From CAYVLA01 sp964549615 [NCBI: uncultured Thermococci archaeon] (GTDB lineage: Archaea; CAYQAE01; CAYVLA01): DNA of 49,178 nt. How positions within the stretch are numbered: position 1 is the first letter of the stretch; every line of letters begins with the position of its first letter. Location: assembly GCA_964549615.1 (NCBI GenBank), contig CAZJVP010000019.1, positions 1 to 49,178 of the forward strand, given 5' to 3'. The notes below the pieces were generated by a model. It saw nothing but the letters and a program-made list of their open reading frames with translations, ran no database searches and was not told the DNA's origin. Made by a program: the position numbers and the translations under genes. Below are positions 7,775 to 16,261 of this stretch, piece by piece.

Positions 7775-8227
7775 CTAGGCCTCAAGTAGCCTCAGCGCGG
7801 CAATGTGTTTGCAGCCGCCAAGGCGCCTCCTGTACTTCCAGTCCTCGCAGGAGCACTGGAAATACCTTCTTGAGTAGCCCACCTTTTGCTTCCCCACCTT
7901 GAACCCGTCCGGATCGCGCACCACGGTTTGCTGCAGCTCCGTCGCCTGAAGGGTTCGCTGGTCCTCTGCTAGGCCCCTGATGCGCTCGAGGGAATCCTCG
8001 TCGCGATGGATGAAGAGCTCGGTGAGGTAGACGAGGAAGTAGTTGTCGGTGGTGTTGCCGAGCCTTCGCCCGTCAAGGAAGATGTCGAAACCGACAGCCG
8101 CTGGGCGAAACACCACCCGCGCGTCGCCGGCAGTGATGGAATCGGCTTCGAATCTGCGCGCCTTGAGGATCTTCCTAGCAAGCCTTGAATAGGTTCCCTC
8201 CGGTGCTGTAAGATCCTTGCCCCCCAT
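7775..8227 (-). CDS. SWIM zinc-finger domain protein
   Basis: The C-terminus has the SWIM pattern CxCx(n)CxH: CSCEDWKYRRRLGGCKH at about residues 125-141, ending nine residues later. SWIM domains bind zinc and usually mediate protein or nucleic-acid contacts. The N-terminal 110 residues form no domain I recognise. I chose the ATG at 8227 (MGGKDLTAP) because the upstream part of the open frame overlaps the preceding gene and has low-complexity composition. It starts 13 bases after the stop of the upstream secreted-protein gene, so the two may be cotranscribed, but no functional link is apparent. Confidence 0.75.
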   Translation of the reverse strand: MGGKDLTAPEGTYSRLARKILKARRFEADSITAGDARVVFRPAAVGFDIFLDGRRLGNTTDNYFLVYLTELFIHRDEDSLERIRGLAEDQRTLQATELQQTVVRDPDGFKVGKQKVGYSRRYFQCSCEDWKYRRRLGGCKHIAALRLLEA

Positions 8228-8240
8228 CTGGCCGCACGCT

Positions 8241-8750
8241 TCACCCAGGCCGTTTGCCCGCCGGCTTTGTCGTTGTGCGGGTAATGATGAGTATGAGGCC
8301 GAAGACGAAAAGCCCCGTGAGCATGAATCCAAGGTTCACGGGATCGATGATCGGCTTCTTCGATCGCGGCGGTTCGGGCCGACCGGGAATCGTGAATGAG
8401 ATCTGCTCGTGGGCGGCTATGTCGCCGCTGTCCTCCAAGCCCGCTCCTAGCCTTTCGACGACGTAGAAATCGAAGGTGTAGTTGCCCCCCTCAAGGAAGA
8501 AGTAACCGAGATCAACCCTGGGTTCGACCCTGGGATACAAAAGCACCCCAGCCATGGCACCCGAGATTTCGATCCTGAGGCTCATGTTCGTCCATTCTTC
8601 CTGCGGGGCGATCCGCAGGGTGAGCTGGGCGTCCCCCGGCTCGGTCAGATTCTCGTACCCGGAGAGGTTGAAGAACTGGCACCAGGAGGGTTGGGTGACG
8701 ACCATCACCGGGACCATGAGGAGGGCGAACCGACCCAGGGTGAGCTTCAA
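8241..8750 (-). CDS. Secreted or membrane-anchored protein of unknown function
   Basis: 169 residues with an N-terminal hydrophobic signal segment (LTLGRFALLMVPVMVV, about 3-18), an extracellular beta-rich middle with NLS/NMS glycosylation-type sites, and a C-terminal membrane helix at about 142-160 (FMLTGLFVFGLILIITR) followed by a basic tail. This is the layout of an archaeal type I surface protein. I do not recognise a family. It is the first gene of a likely two-gene unit with the SWIM protein. Confidence 0.65.
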   Translation of the reverse strand: MKLTLGRFALLMVPVMVVTQPSWCQFFNLSGYENLTEPGDAQLTLRIAPQEEWTNMSLRIEISGAMAGVLLYPRVEPRVDLGYFFLEGGNYTFDFYVVERLGAGLEDSGDIAAHEQISFTIPGRPEPPRSKKPIIDPVNLGFMLTGLFVFGLILIITRTTTKPAGKRPG

Positions 8751-8783
8751 TCCGGATCCTCTGCTGCTATGGTTCCCCGTCCG

Positions 8784-8792
8784 AATAAAAGG
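8784..8792 (-). promoter_or_regulatory. Box A (TATA) of the secreted-protein gene
   Basis: CTTTTATTC on the minus strand is 34-42 bases before the ATG at 8750, compatible with a short leader. Confidence 0.45.
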
Positions 8793-9115
8793 GTTTTTGG
8801 CATCCCGGCCTTGTTGGCTCGCAGGCCCATTGGACTTTGAGGCCGATCTCAGGAGGGGAGGGATGAATCCTCACTGCCCGTAGACAGCGATCCTAGGAGG
8901 GTATCAATCGACGAAACTTGAACGACATCGCGGGCCCATCGCTCAGGCCGTCCCGAACAAAGGTAACCAGGTGGGTGTCTCCGGTATGGGTCGTGGATAT
9001 CAGGCGGCAGCGAACGCCTCGGCGAGCCCCGACTAGTTGCGCTCGATGGCTCGATGGCAAACAGATATCACCTCAAAGCGCAACTGCGTCCGAGGCCTGC
9101 AAACGAGGGACGCAA
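8793..9115 (+). other. Spacer upstream of the KDPG-type aldolase
   Basis: About 320 bases. An open frame runs in from 8918 into the aldolase, but that extension matches no aldolase N-terminus. I see no convincing box A, RNA gene or repeat. The promoter of the aldolase-kinase pair should be here. Confidence 0.4.
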
Positions 9116-9769
9116 ATGGTGCCGAAGGATGTGGTGGTTGAGAGGATCGTCGATCTGGGCCTGATATGCGTTGTGAGGCTTCATGACGCAGGTGGGATCG
9201 ACGCGGTCATCGAGGCCCTTCGGGCCGGAGGCGCCAACATCATCGAGATCACGGTGACGGTGCCTGGCGCAGTTGAGCTGATAAGAAGGTACACCGCGGA
9301 GTTCGAGGACTGCCTCTTTGGCTGCGGCACCGTGACCGATGTGGAGACGGCCGTTGGGGCCATGGACGCCGGGGCGGCCTTCATCGTGTCGCCCGTGTTG
9401 CAGGAGGAGGTCGTGTTCGCGGCCCATTCGCGTGGCATCGCAGCAATCCCGGCAGCCATGACTTCCACCGAGGTGTGGCGCGCGTCGGTGATCGGCGCCG
9501 ATGCGATCAAGCTCTTTCCGGCAAGGGTTCTGGGCCCCCGCTATGTCTCGGATCTGCTGGGCCCGCTGCCCGGCTTGAGGATCATCCCCTCCGGCGGGGT
9601 TGGGCCGGACAACGCATCGTCGTTCATCGAGGCGGGTGCTGTGGCCGTTTTTGCTGGCTCCTCGCTTGTGAACGACCGGATCGTCAAGCGGGGCGACTTC
9701 GATGAGATCGAAGGGGTTGCCCGCCAGATGATCTTGGCCGTGTCGCACGGCAAGAGGAGGCGGACCTGA
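9116..9769 (+). CDS. KDPG/KHG-type aldolase
   Basis: Class I (Schiff-base) aldolase of the 2-keto-3-deoxy-6-phosphogluconate/4-hydroxy-2-oxoglutarate family, splitting a 2-keto-3-deoxy sugar-acid phosphate to pyruvate and an aldehyde. The TIM-barrel signatures are IIEITVTVPGA, FGCGTVTD, the lysine-bearing strand DAIKLFPA (Schiff-base Lys near 132) and IIPSGGVGPDN for the phosphate site. The ATG at 9116 was chosen because family proteins begin about 20 residues before LICVVR. The stop overlaps the start of the following PfkB kinase gene (TGATG), implying coupled translation and an Entner-Doudoroff-like or uronate-degrading route. The exact substrate is not determined. Confidence 0.9.
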   Translation: MVPKDVVVERIVDLGLICVVRLHDAGGIDAVIEALRAGGANIIEITVTVPGAVELIRRYTAEFEDCLFGCGTVTDVETAVGAMDAGAAFIVSPVLQEEVVFAAHSRGIAAIPAAMTSTEVWRASVIGADAIKLFPARVLGPRYVSDLLGPLPGLRIIPSGGVGPDNASSFIEAGAVAVFAGSSLVNDRIVKRGDFDEIEGVARQMILAVSHGKRRRT

Positions 9770-10737
9770 TGGGCCAGACGAAGGTCGGGGACGTCGTAAC
9801 GATAGGCGAGGCTATGGTCCGGCTAGCGCCCGAGGCGGGCGTAAGACTTGAAGATGCAAGAACGCTGAATGTCCAGGTAGGAGGTGCCGAGTGCAACGTC
9901 GCGGTGGGGCTTGCCGCACTGGGTCGGAAATGCGCCTGGATCTCAAAGCTTCCTGAGAATGAACTGGGGCGGTTGGTCCTCAGGCGCGTCAGGTCCTGCG
10001 GCGTCGACGTGTCCAGGGTCGTGTGGACGAAAGGTGCGCGGTTGGGAACGTATTTCGTCGAGTACGGCAGGAAGCCTAGGCCGACCAAGGTGATCTACGA
10101 CAGGCGGAACTCCGCCGCCAGCCAGCTTACCCCGGAGGAGGTCGATTGGGAGTTCGTCGAGGGTCACAGGATTGTCCATCTTACGGGCATAACGCTCGCC
10201 CTAAGCCCGAGCTGCAGGAGGGTTGTGTCCCAGGCCATGGAGAGGGCAAGGGATGCGGGCACTCAGGTCTCGTTCGACGTCAATTACAGATCGAAGCTCT
10301 GGGGCCGGAAGCGCGCATTCCGATGCCTAGACCAGTTGGTGAAGGGCGTTGATGTGCTGATATCGACGGAGGGGGACGCGCGGTCGGTGTTCGGCCTCGG
10401 GGGGAGCCCTGAGGAGATCGTCGCGCGGCTGCACGACCGGTACGCGTGCCGCGTCACGATCCTGACGCTGGGGGCCGGGGGTGCGTTGGCGCTGAGCGAA
10501 GGGGTGCGTTATAGGGCCTCGGGTCACGATGTCGAGGAAGTGGACAGGATAGGCGCGGGGGATGCCTTCGCGGCAGGCTTCCTCCACGGGTATCTGGACG
10601 GCGACATCCAGCGGGGATTGAATCTGGGTTCCGCGATGGCCGCGATGAAATACACCATCGAGGGCGACTTTCCCGTCGTCACCGAGGCCGAGATCCTGGA
10701 GGTAGCCTCGCGGCATGAAGGCTCGATAAGACGATGA
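9769..10737 (+). CDS. PfkB-family sugar kinase, probable 2-keto-3-deoxygluconate kinase
   Basis: Ribokinase-fold kinase. The N-terminal strand VVTIGEAMVRLAP, the GGAECNVAVGLAALG substrate region and the C-terminal anion-hole motif RIGAGDAFAAGF with catalytic Asp are clear. The length of 322 residues is typical. Among PfkB members the IGEAMVRL opening and the position behind a KDPG-type aldolase favour 2-keto-3-deoxygluconate (or galactonate) as substrate. The first base of its ATG is the last base of the aldolase stop codon. Together the two enzymes would phosphorylate and cleave a keto-deoxy sugar acid to pyruvate and glyceraldehyde 3-phosphate. Confidence 0.85.
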   Translation: MGQTKVGDVVTIGEAMVRLAPEAGVRLEDARTLNVQVGGAECNVAVGLAALGRKCAWISKLPENELGRLVLRRVRSCGVDVSRVVWTKGARLGTYFVEYGRKPRPTKVIYDRRNSAASQLTPEEVDWEFVEGHRIVHLTGITLALSPSCRRVVSQAMERARDAGTQVSFDVNYRSKLWGRKRAFRCLDQLVKGVDVLISTEGDARSVFGLGGSPEEIVARLHDRYACRVTILTLGAGGALALSEGVRYRASGHDVEEVDRIGAGDAFAAGFLHGYLDGDIQRGLNLGSAMAAMKYTIEGDFPVVTEAEILEVASRHEGSIRR

Positions 10738-10799
10738 AGTTCGGGTCAGGCAGGCCGATTTGGGAAGCACCTGCGGCTTGTCATTTTCGGCCCAAGACC

Positions 10800-12311
10800 T
10801 CATCCTGGGATCTGCCAGCTGATGCGCTTGACGGCGTCGTAGATGCTCTTGTAGATCTTGAAATGCTCCCGGTATATCTTCACGGATTCCGGGTTCGGTT
10901 GGAACTCATCGACTCGCCTGACCGCAGCGTCAACCCCTTTATCGACATCGGGGTACTGCCCCACCGCTGTGGCGGCAAGGATGGCCGCGCCTAGGCATCC
11001 TGCCTCGGCCACGGCAAGTCGCACGATCTTCTTCTCGAGGATGTCGGCCTTGATCTGGGGCCAGATGCTGGATGTGGCACCCCCTCCTATCGCCCTCAGC
11101 TCCTCAACATGCACCCCACACTTTTCCAACCTGTCGAGGTTCACTTTTGTCTCATAGGTTATTCCGTCTATGATCGCCTTGTAGATCTCGGGCTTGGTTG
11201 TGGATGTTGTCAGGCCGAGGAAGGCTCCCTTGGACCTCGGGTCAAGGTACGGGGTCCCGGTCCCGACGAAGTGAGGCAGGACGTAGACGTTGACGGGCCC
11301 CTTCGCCGCCTCGCGATCCAGAAGCTTGTACGGGTTGATGCCTTCCTCCTTCGCTCTCCTGACCTCGTCCTGCGCAAGGTTGTCCCTGTACCATTTGAGC
11401 ACGGACCCAGCGCCGAAGTGGAAGGCGAGCGTCACGTACATCCCTCGCTTGACATGGCAGTAGCAGGGGAAGTTGGACTCGAGCATCTTCTTAGTCAACA
11501 GCGGCCTTTCCATGGCTGGAGTGACACATTCCACCGTCCCGGTTGAGTCGACCGCTATCTTGGGGCGGACTATTCCGCCGCCCAGCGCGCTGCAAGGCTG
11601 GTCGTGCCCGCCCGTGACCAGCGCCATGCCTCTCGGAAGGCCGAACCGCCTTGCCGTCTTCGAGTCGAGCTCGCCGACGACCTCGCCCGACGGCCTTGCA
11701 TCGGCGAGAAGATCCCGGTCCAGCCGGGCTGCGTCAAGCATGGTGTTGGACCATTGCTTCTTCACGACGTCGAAGGCCATCGTCCTGGATGCGAGCGAGT
11801 AGTCGATCACGGGATCAAGGCCCATCCAGTGGAAGAACATGTCCTCGTAGCAAAGGAACTTCCACGTCTTCTCGAAGATGCGCGGCAGGTTGTCCCGAAT
11901 CCACATTATCTTGCTCAGCGTGGTCATGGGGTGGAGCGGCTGACCCGTGATCGAGTAGATCTTCTCCTTTCCGAGCTCCTTGGCCCACCACTCCGTCTGC
12001 GGGATGGTACGGTTATCGAAGGTCACGATCGAGTTGTGCAGCGCCTTCCCTTCCTTGGAGATCGGGGCAACGGCTTCGCCCTGAACCGATACGCTGAGCG
12101 CCTTGATTTCCCTGGAGCCTTCCCACCTCCCTATCGTTGCGAGCACCTCCCCGGTCCTCTTCCGCACGAGGTTCGAGTCGAGCTCGCGCCAGCCCGGTTT
12201 GGGGTAGACCAGGTCGTATTCCCGGTGAGCCTCGCTGACCGGGTTTCCCTCGAGGTCAAAGACTACCGCCTTCACCATGGTCGTCCCGATGTCAAGGCCT
12301 GCGAAGTACAT
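10800..12311 (-). CDS. FGGY-family carbohydrate kinase (xylulokinase-like)
   Basis: ATP-dependent sugar kinase of the FGGY family, two actin-like domains. The first phosphate loop (FAGLDIGTTMVKAVVFD), the PGWRELDS region, the catalytic strand VTGGHDQPCSALGGG, and the C-terminal IGGGATSSIWPQIKADI loop are visible. Its 503 residues match xylulokinase, fuculokinase and rhamnulokinase, which sequence alone cannot separate. The ATG at 12311 follows a GGTGGG ribosome-binding stretch and is 8 bases after the stop of the upstream class II aldolase gene. A kinase followed by a class II aldolase is the classical arrangement for fucose, rhamnose or ribulose breakdown. Confidence 0.9.
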   Translation of the reverse strand: MYFAGLDIGTTMVKAVVFDLEGNPVSEAHREYDLVYPKPGWRELDSNLVRKRTGEVLATIGRWEGSREIKALSVSVQGEAVAPISKEGKALHNSIVTFDNRTIPQTEWWAKELGKEKIYSITGQPLHPMTTLSKIMWIRDNLPRIFEKTWKFLCYEDMFFHWMGLDPVIDYSLASRTMAFDVVKKQWSNTMLDAARLDRDLLADARPSGEVVGELDSKTARRFGLPRGMALVTGGHDQPCSALGGGIVRPKIAVDSTGTVECVTPAMERPLLTKKMLESNFPCYCHVKRGMYVTLAFHFGAGSVLKWYRDNLAQDEVRRAKEEGINPYKLLDREAAKGPVNVYVLPHFVGTGTPYLDPRSKGAFLGLTTSTTKPEIYKAIIDGITYETKVNLDRLEKCGVHVEELRAIGGGATSSIWPQIKADILEKKIVRLAVAEAGCLGAAILAATAVGQYPDVDKGVDAAVRRVDEFQPNPESVKIYREHFKIYKSIYDAVKRISWQIPG

Positions 12312-12319
12312 CAGCCCAC

Positions 12320-12928
12320 CTACCATTTCTCATAGTCCTTGTGTTCGTCCTTGTACCCCGCCTGGAGGGCAAGATAGCGAAGCCTGCTGATGCTGTCCAC
12401 AATGCTGACCCACATGTAAGCCTCCTCTAGGATGCTCCCCGTGGCGAATACGCCGTGGGATCTCACCATGACGGCCTTGTAGTTCTTCAGCATGGGCGGG
12501 ACCTTCTCGGCCGCCTCCTTCGCGCCCACGGGCACCTTCAGGTCCAAAACCGGGATCTTATGCATGTGGTAGGCACCCTCGGCATCCACCGCGATGATCT
12601 CCTTCTCAATGAGGGAGAGGACTATCGCGTAGGGTGGATGTGCGTGGATCACCGCAAGCGCGGAGGTATTCTGGTAGATTGCCCGGTGGACGCCGGTTTC
12701 CGTGGAAGCGAGCACGATGCCGCTGTCGTCCTCGTATATCCCGGTTTCGATGACGTCGTTCCTCTTTATGTCGGCCGACATCGATCCCCGGCGCGTTATG
12801 AATATCCTGTCGCCCCTCCTCACGCTCATGTTGCCGCTGTGGGACGTGTTCAGACCGTGGGCGTCCAACATCCTTCCGAACTTGCGGAACTCCTTCCAGA
12901 TCTGGGTCTTCTCCTCCTCGGTCGTCAT
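12320..12928 (-). CDS. Class II aldolase, L-fuculose-phosphate aldolase-like
   Basis: Zinc-dependent class II aldolase/adducin-fold enzyme, expected to split a ketose 1-phosphate into dihydroxyacetone phosphate and an aldehyde. Visible features are the N-terminal GLNTSHSGNMSVR loop, the catalytic Glu region VLASTETGVHRAIY, the metal site HAHPPYA and a third histidine in VRSHGVFATG. Two adjacent ATGs (12931 and 12928) follow GGTGATC; I chose the second because its spacing from the SD is better. The upstream part of the open frame has no similarity and includes the box A. It is the first gene of an operon with the FGGY kinase. Confidence 0.85.
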   Translation of the reverse strand: MTTEEEKTQIWKEFRKFGRMLDAHGLNTSHSGNMSVRRGDRIFITRRGSMSADIKRNDVIETGIYEDDSGIVLASTETGVHRAIYQNTSALAVIHAHPPYAIVLSLIEKEIIAVDAEGAYHMHKIPVLDLKVPVGAKEAAEKVPPMLKNYKAVMVRSHGVFATGSILEEAYMWVSIVDSISRLRYLALQAGYKDEHKDYEKW

Positions 12929-12960
12929 CATGATCACCTTCTCAGCGCTGGGCGCCAAGG

Positions 12961-12968
12961 TTATATGT
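12961..12968 (-). promoter_or_regulatory. Box A (TATA) of the class II aldolase-FGGY kinase operon
   Basis: ACATATAA on the minus strand, 33-40 bases before the ATG at 12928, leaving a leader just long enough for the GGTGATC ribosome-binding site. Confidence 0.65.
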
Positions 12969-13152
12969 TTGCCTCCGCAGAAGATTTCGAAATGCCTGGC
13001 GGCCGAGAAGAAGCAAGGCGGCCCGTGCCACGGAATGAGAAGGCTGTCTTGGGGCGAACCGCTCAGTCCGGGTCCATGCCGTTCCACAAGTCCCCGCCCG
13101 GGCTGCCGGCGGACGCATCGCGCGGCTTATCCCGACCACTCAGCCAGCCGCC

Positions 13153-14070
13153 TTAGCCGCCCTGCTCCAAAAGCTCGTTGATCTCCTTGAATCTTGTCCG
13201 GATGGTGACTTCCGTGACCCCGGCAGCCTCGGCGATTTCCTTCTGGGTCCTCTTCAAGCCTGCCTTGAGGGAGGACATGTACAGGGCCGCGGCCGCAATC
13301 CCCATCGGCCCCTTGCCCGATGCCATGCCCAAGGAGAGGACCTTCCTCAGGGTCTCTATCGCATCCTGCTGGACGGGTCCCGGGATGCCGAGGATGCTGC
13401 CGAAACGCGGGATGTAGTTTATCGGGCTGACGGGGGGAAGGACGATTCCCAACCTTCGGCACACGAACCTGTAACTTCTTCCGATCTCCTTGGCCTCAAG
13501 CTTCGTCGCCTCGGCGATCTCCTCCAGCGTTCGGGGGACCTGGAACTGGCGGCAGATTATGTAGACCACGGCGGCCGAGAGGATCTCGATTGATCTTCCC
13601 CTAGCTAATCCTTCCTCAACCACCCTCCTATAGAGCAGGCTTGCCGCCTCCTTGATGTTCCTCGGGAGGTTGAGAAGGCCGCACATCCTTTCGATGTCGG
13701 CGAGGGCGGTGAGAAGGTGCCTGTCCTTGGACTTCTGCATCTTGCTCCGGGAGTCCCACTTGCGGAGCCTGTAGAACTGGCTCGTCCTTTCCGGGGTGAG
13801 CCTCTTTCCGCCGCTGTCAACGTCCCGTTTGTCGATGACCGACGACAAGCCCTTGTCGTGGAGAACGTAGGTCTGCGGGGCGCCGGCCCTTTCCCTTTCC
13901 TTGCGCTGCTCCGAGTCAAAGGCCCTCCACTCAGGCCCGGCGTCGATGAGCCTATCGGATACGACGTAGCCGCATTTCGAGCAGATGATCTCCCCCCTCA
14001 GCGGATCCTCCTGGAGCTTGTCGCTGCCGCACTCTGGGCAGTAGTCTGCGCTTTCTTCCTCCTCCGACAC
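13153..14070 (-). CDS. tfb: Transcription initiation factor TFB
   Basis: Archaeal TFIIB homologue that bridges TBP-bound promoter DNA and RNA polymerase. The N-terminal zinc ribbon uses CPEC and CSKC (about residues 11-14 and 31-34); the B-reader/linker follows (GLSSVIDKRDVDSGGKR). Two cyclin repeats come next, the first around residues 110-195, the second around 205-300, ending in a VTEVTIRTRFKEI recognition helix. The 305-residue length is normal. The GTG at 14070 fits family starts. It lies between two sugar-metabolism genes, so it may be one of several TFBs in the genome, but that cannot be judged from this window. Confidence 0.97.
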   Translation of the reverse strand: MSEEEESADYCPECGSDKLQEDPLRGEIICSKCGYVVSDRLIDAGPEWRAFDSEQRKERERAGAPQTYVLHDKGLSSVIDKRDVDSGGKRLTPERTSQFYRLRKWDSRSKMQKSKDRHLLTALADIERMCGLLNLPRNIKEAASLLYRRVVEEGLARGRSIEILSAAVVYIICRQFQVPRTLEEIAEATKLEAKEIGRSYRFVCRRLGIVLPPVSPINYIPRFGSILGIPGPVQQDAIETLRKVLSLGMASGKGPMGIAAAALYMSSLKAGLKRTQKEIAEAAGVTEVTIRTRFKEINELLEQGG

Positions 14071-14137
14071 CCCATTTCCTCCTAACGGACGTCGCAGCGA
14101 GCAGAGGCCCGAGCTACCCTTACGGATTAGCCCCTCC

Positions 14138-14147
14138 CTTAATACTT
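14138..14147 (-). promoter_or_regulatory. Box A (TATA) of tfb
   Basis: AAGTATTAAG on the minus strand, about 70 bases before the GTG at 14070, implying a leader of roughly 45 bases. Confidence 0.5.
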
Positions 14148-14241
14148 CTTTCGCATTCCATGCTTGCTTGGATGCCTAAAGACGCGGCCTGAAACGTCAG
14201 TCTCACCGGTTGGCGCGAGGCGCTCACGTAACCGGCTAACT

Positions 14242-14249
14242 GTTATAAG
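14242..14249 (+). promoter_or_regulatory. Box A (TATA) of the second class II aldolase gene
   Basis: GTTATAAG lies 34-41 bases before the TTG start at 14283. It is divergent from the tfb promoter about 95 bases away. Confidence 0.6.
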
Positions 14250-14282
14250 GCACGGCTCGAACCAAACTGAGAGGATGGGGCT

Positions 14283-15014
14283 TTGTCCGACCAACGCGTT
14301 CTCAAGGATCTGGTCGCGATGTCAAGGAGGGCAGCTAGGCTCGGCTACGCGTGCGCCGGGGAGGGCAACACCTCCGCGCGATCATCGTCAGGCGATTCCT
14401 TCTGGATCAAGAGATCAGGCTGCTCCTTGGAGGACGTTACCAGCAGAGACTTCATCAAGGTCGACATCGAGGGCGCAACGCGCAACTTGGAGAAGGCAGG
14501 CGCGGCGGTGGTCTATGCCGCGAACAGGAAGTATCGGGCCTCGATCGAAGTCGGGATGCACGCGTCGATCTATGCCCACCAGCCCGGGGCCAACTTCATA
14601 CTCCACACGCACCCGCCCCAGGCCCTGGCGGCCTGTTGCGTGGAGAACGTCAAGGACCTCTTCGTTCCGCAGTTCCCGGACTTCGTTGTCTATCTAGGGG
14701 TGCCTGAGAAGAACTGGGTATTCCTCGACTATGCCCCTCCGGGAGCTGGGATCGCTCATTCGCTTACCGCCGCCCTGGGAGGGCTTCGCGCGGACCTGAG
14801 GGTCGTCGTCCTCGCAAAACACGGCGTGATAACCGTGGGTTACAGCGCCAAGGAGGCGATCGGACGGACCGAGCTTCTCGAGAAGGCGAGTTACGTAAGG
14901 CTCATGTCGCTCATGGCTGGGCGGCCAACCTGCCTCACCGAGAAGGAGATAGCGGACCTAGAGCGGATGGAGTCCGAGAAGTACAGGCAGGCCGTGCTCA
15001 AGGGGGAACTCTAG
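14283..15014 (+). CDS. Class II aldolase/adducin family protein
   Basis: Second class II aldolase-fold protein, 243 residues. The GEGNTSARS loop, the GMHASIYAH segment, the metal-binding HTHPPQALA and a third histidine in LAKHGVITVGYS are in the expected order. A Glu (IEVGM) takes the place of the catalytic-base region. It is clearly diverged from the aldolase at 12.3-12.9 kb and likely acts on a different substrate. A TTG start at 14283 is supported by a box A just upstream. Its stop codon overlaps the stop of the convergent TFS gene. The substrate cannot be assigned. Confidence 0.85.
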   Translation: MSDQRVLKDLVAMSRRAARLGYACAGEGNTSARSSSGDSFWIKRSGCSLEDVTSRDFIKVDIEGATRNLEKAGAAVVYAANRKYRASIEVGMHASIYAHQPGANFILHTHPPQALAACCVENVKDLFVPQFPDFVVYLGVPEKNWVFLDYAPPGAGIAHSLTAALGGLRADLRVVVLAKHGVITVGYSAKEAIGRTELLEKASYVRLMSLMAGRPTCLTEKEIADLERMESEKYRQAVLKGEL

Positions 15015-15337
15015 GAGGTCATCTTCCAGACGTGCTTGCACTTAGTGCAGGTCAGATAGACCGTCTCCGATTCATCCCCTCCCCTCGTTTGGACGGCGTA
15101 GTAGTAGGCCTCGGTGTTGCCGCACTTCTTGCACGTGACCTTCGTGATCGGGTACGGCACGACCTCGTCCTTCACAACGACAACCTGAGGCTTTTCGTTC
15201 GCCCTCTTGGAAAGCACGTACCTATTCCGTGCAAGCCGGGCGTCCTTGGACCATCCGCAGTTGGGACATGCAAGGACCCTCTTGCCATCGACATCTTTCG
15301 GGGCCAGGAGAGTTCCGCAGTCCGGGCAGAACTCCAT
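15011..15337 (-). CDS. tfs: Transcription factor S (TFS)
   Basis: Archaeal TFIIS/RPB9-like factor that stimulates RNA cleavage by backtracked RNA polymerase. The N-terminal zinc ribbon is CPDCG with CPNCGW (about residues 5-28); the C-terminal ribbon is CKKCGN followed by CTKC. Between the last pairs is QTRGGDESET, holding the acidic Asp-Glu tip that enters the polymerase active site. The 108-residue length is normal. The tail of the gene touches the convergent aldolase gene. Confidence 0.95.
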   Translation of the reverse strand: MEFCPDCGTLLAPKDVDGKRVLACPNCGWSKDARLARNRYVLSKRANEKPQVVVVKDEVVPYPITKVTCKKCGNTEAYYYAVQTRGGDESETVYLTCTKCKHVWKMTS

Positions 15338-15371
15338 CGATCTACCTCTTGGCGTAGGTTAGAGACTTGAG

Positions 15372-15381
15372 TGATAAATAG
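15372..15381 (-). promoter_or_regulatory. Box A (TATA) of tfs
   Basis: CTATTTATCA on the minus strand, 35-44 bases before the ATG at 15337. Confidence 0.6.
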
Positions 15382-15643
15382 TCCTTCGGAATCGCGCGCA
15401 CAGCCTGCTTGATCGTTCAGGGCAGAGGGCCGACTGATCCTCGCGGCGGCGCTTGGTCCAGGTTTTGGCTTGCCAGCCCAGCTGCATACTGCGCCGTCGC
15501 GCATTTCCCTCCTCATGGCTCCGCGGTGTCATGCCCACCAGGTTGGGCTTGAGTGGTTCGCACTGGCGAGGGGGATCCTCTCGCGACCCGGAGCACGGTC
15601 TCGTAGGCGGTGAGCCGATCGTAGGTGAGGAGCCAATGAATCC
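15382..15643. other. Spacer between tfs promoter and DUF99 gene end
   Basis: About 260 bases with no box A beyond that of tfs, no RNA gene and no repeat that I can recognise. The few open frames have no family features. Confidence 0.4.
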
Positions 15644-16261
15644 TCATACCCTGCCGTAGGATTCGCCCTTGACGACCCCTGACGCTATGATATGTGCCAC
15701 GCGGATTGGCTCGGGAATTAGGCTCCTCGTCGCGGCGATGTCTATTATCGCATGTGCATCTTCGTCCGAAATGCCGAAGGCCTGGAAGTATACGCGTGAC
15801 CTGCCTCGTCCCTGTGCGTAGCGATGCTCCTTCGGCTCTCCGGCGCGGCCGATCCTGCTGAGCTTTTCTCGTGGGTCGGGCAGCCTTTTCAAAGCCTCCC
15901 TGATGGCATCGATATCCGGTTTGGACCGGGTCACCGATATCAACGGCAGGCCTGTTTCATCAAATATGGCTTGGCCATCGATGACGTTGAACCCTCCGAA
16001 GGTCAGGCCGTTGGTCATCGCTACCCTAACTTGCCCCTTGTGGCGCGACCTTGATATCATGCGCACCAGCTGATCCGTCGCGTCATCTCCATCAACGGCG
16101 ATCTGCGTGGTTAGGACGCCTTCGAGCCAGAGACCCCCTCTCAGTATCGCCCCGACCAACATGGCTTTGCCCGGTTGGCCGAATCTGAATGGCCCGTCAT
16201 CGACGCCGAGGATTCTTATCTCCTCTTTGATCTCCCAGAATCTGACGCGTCTTTCATGCAT
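15644..16261 (-). CDS. DUF99 (UPF0215) family protein, EndoV-like fold
   Basis: Archaeal DUF99 protein, a family related to endonuclease V and sometimes named endonuclease dU. Visible family features are ILGVDDGPFRFG near the start (first acidic residues of the RNase H-like fold), VGAILRGG, TNGLTFGGFNVID, and GLPLISVTRSKPD. The C-terminus has the usual IADFA-like end (HIIASGVVKGESYGRV). The role is probably nucleic-acid repair or processing; biochemical certainty is low. It is the last gene of the dph2-csl4-rpoL operon, and its ATG overlaps the stop of the RNase III-like gene. Confidence 0.88.
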   Translation of the reverse strand: MHERRVRFWEIKEEIRILGVDDGPFRFGQPGKAMLVGAILRGGLWLEGVLTTQIAVDGDDATDQLVRMISRSRHKGQVRVAMTNGLTFGGFNVIDGQAIFDETGLPLISVTRSKPDIDAIREALKRLPDPREKLSRIGRAGEPKEHRYAQGRGRSRVYFQAFGISDEDAHAIIDIAATRSLIPEPIRVAHIIASGVVKGESYGRV

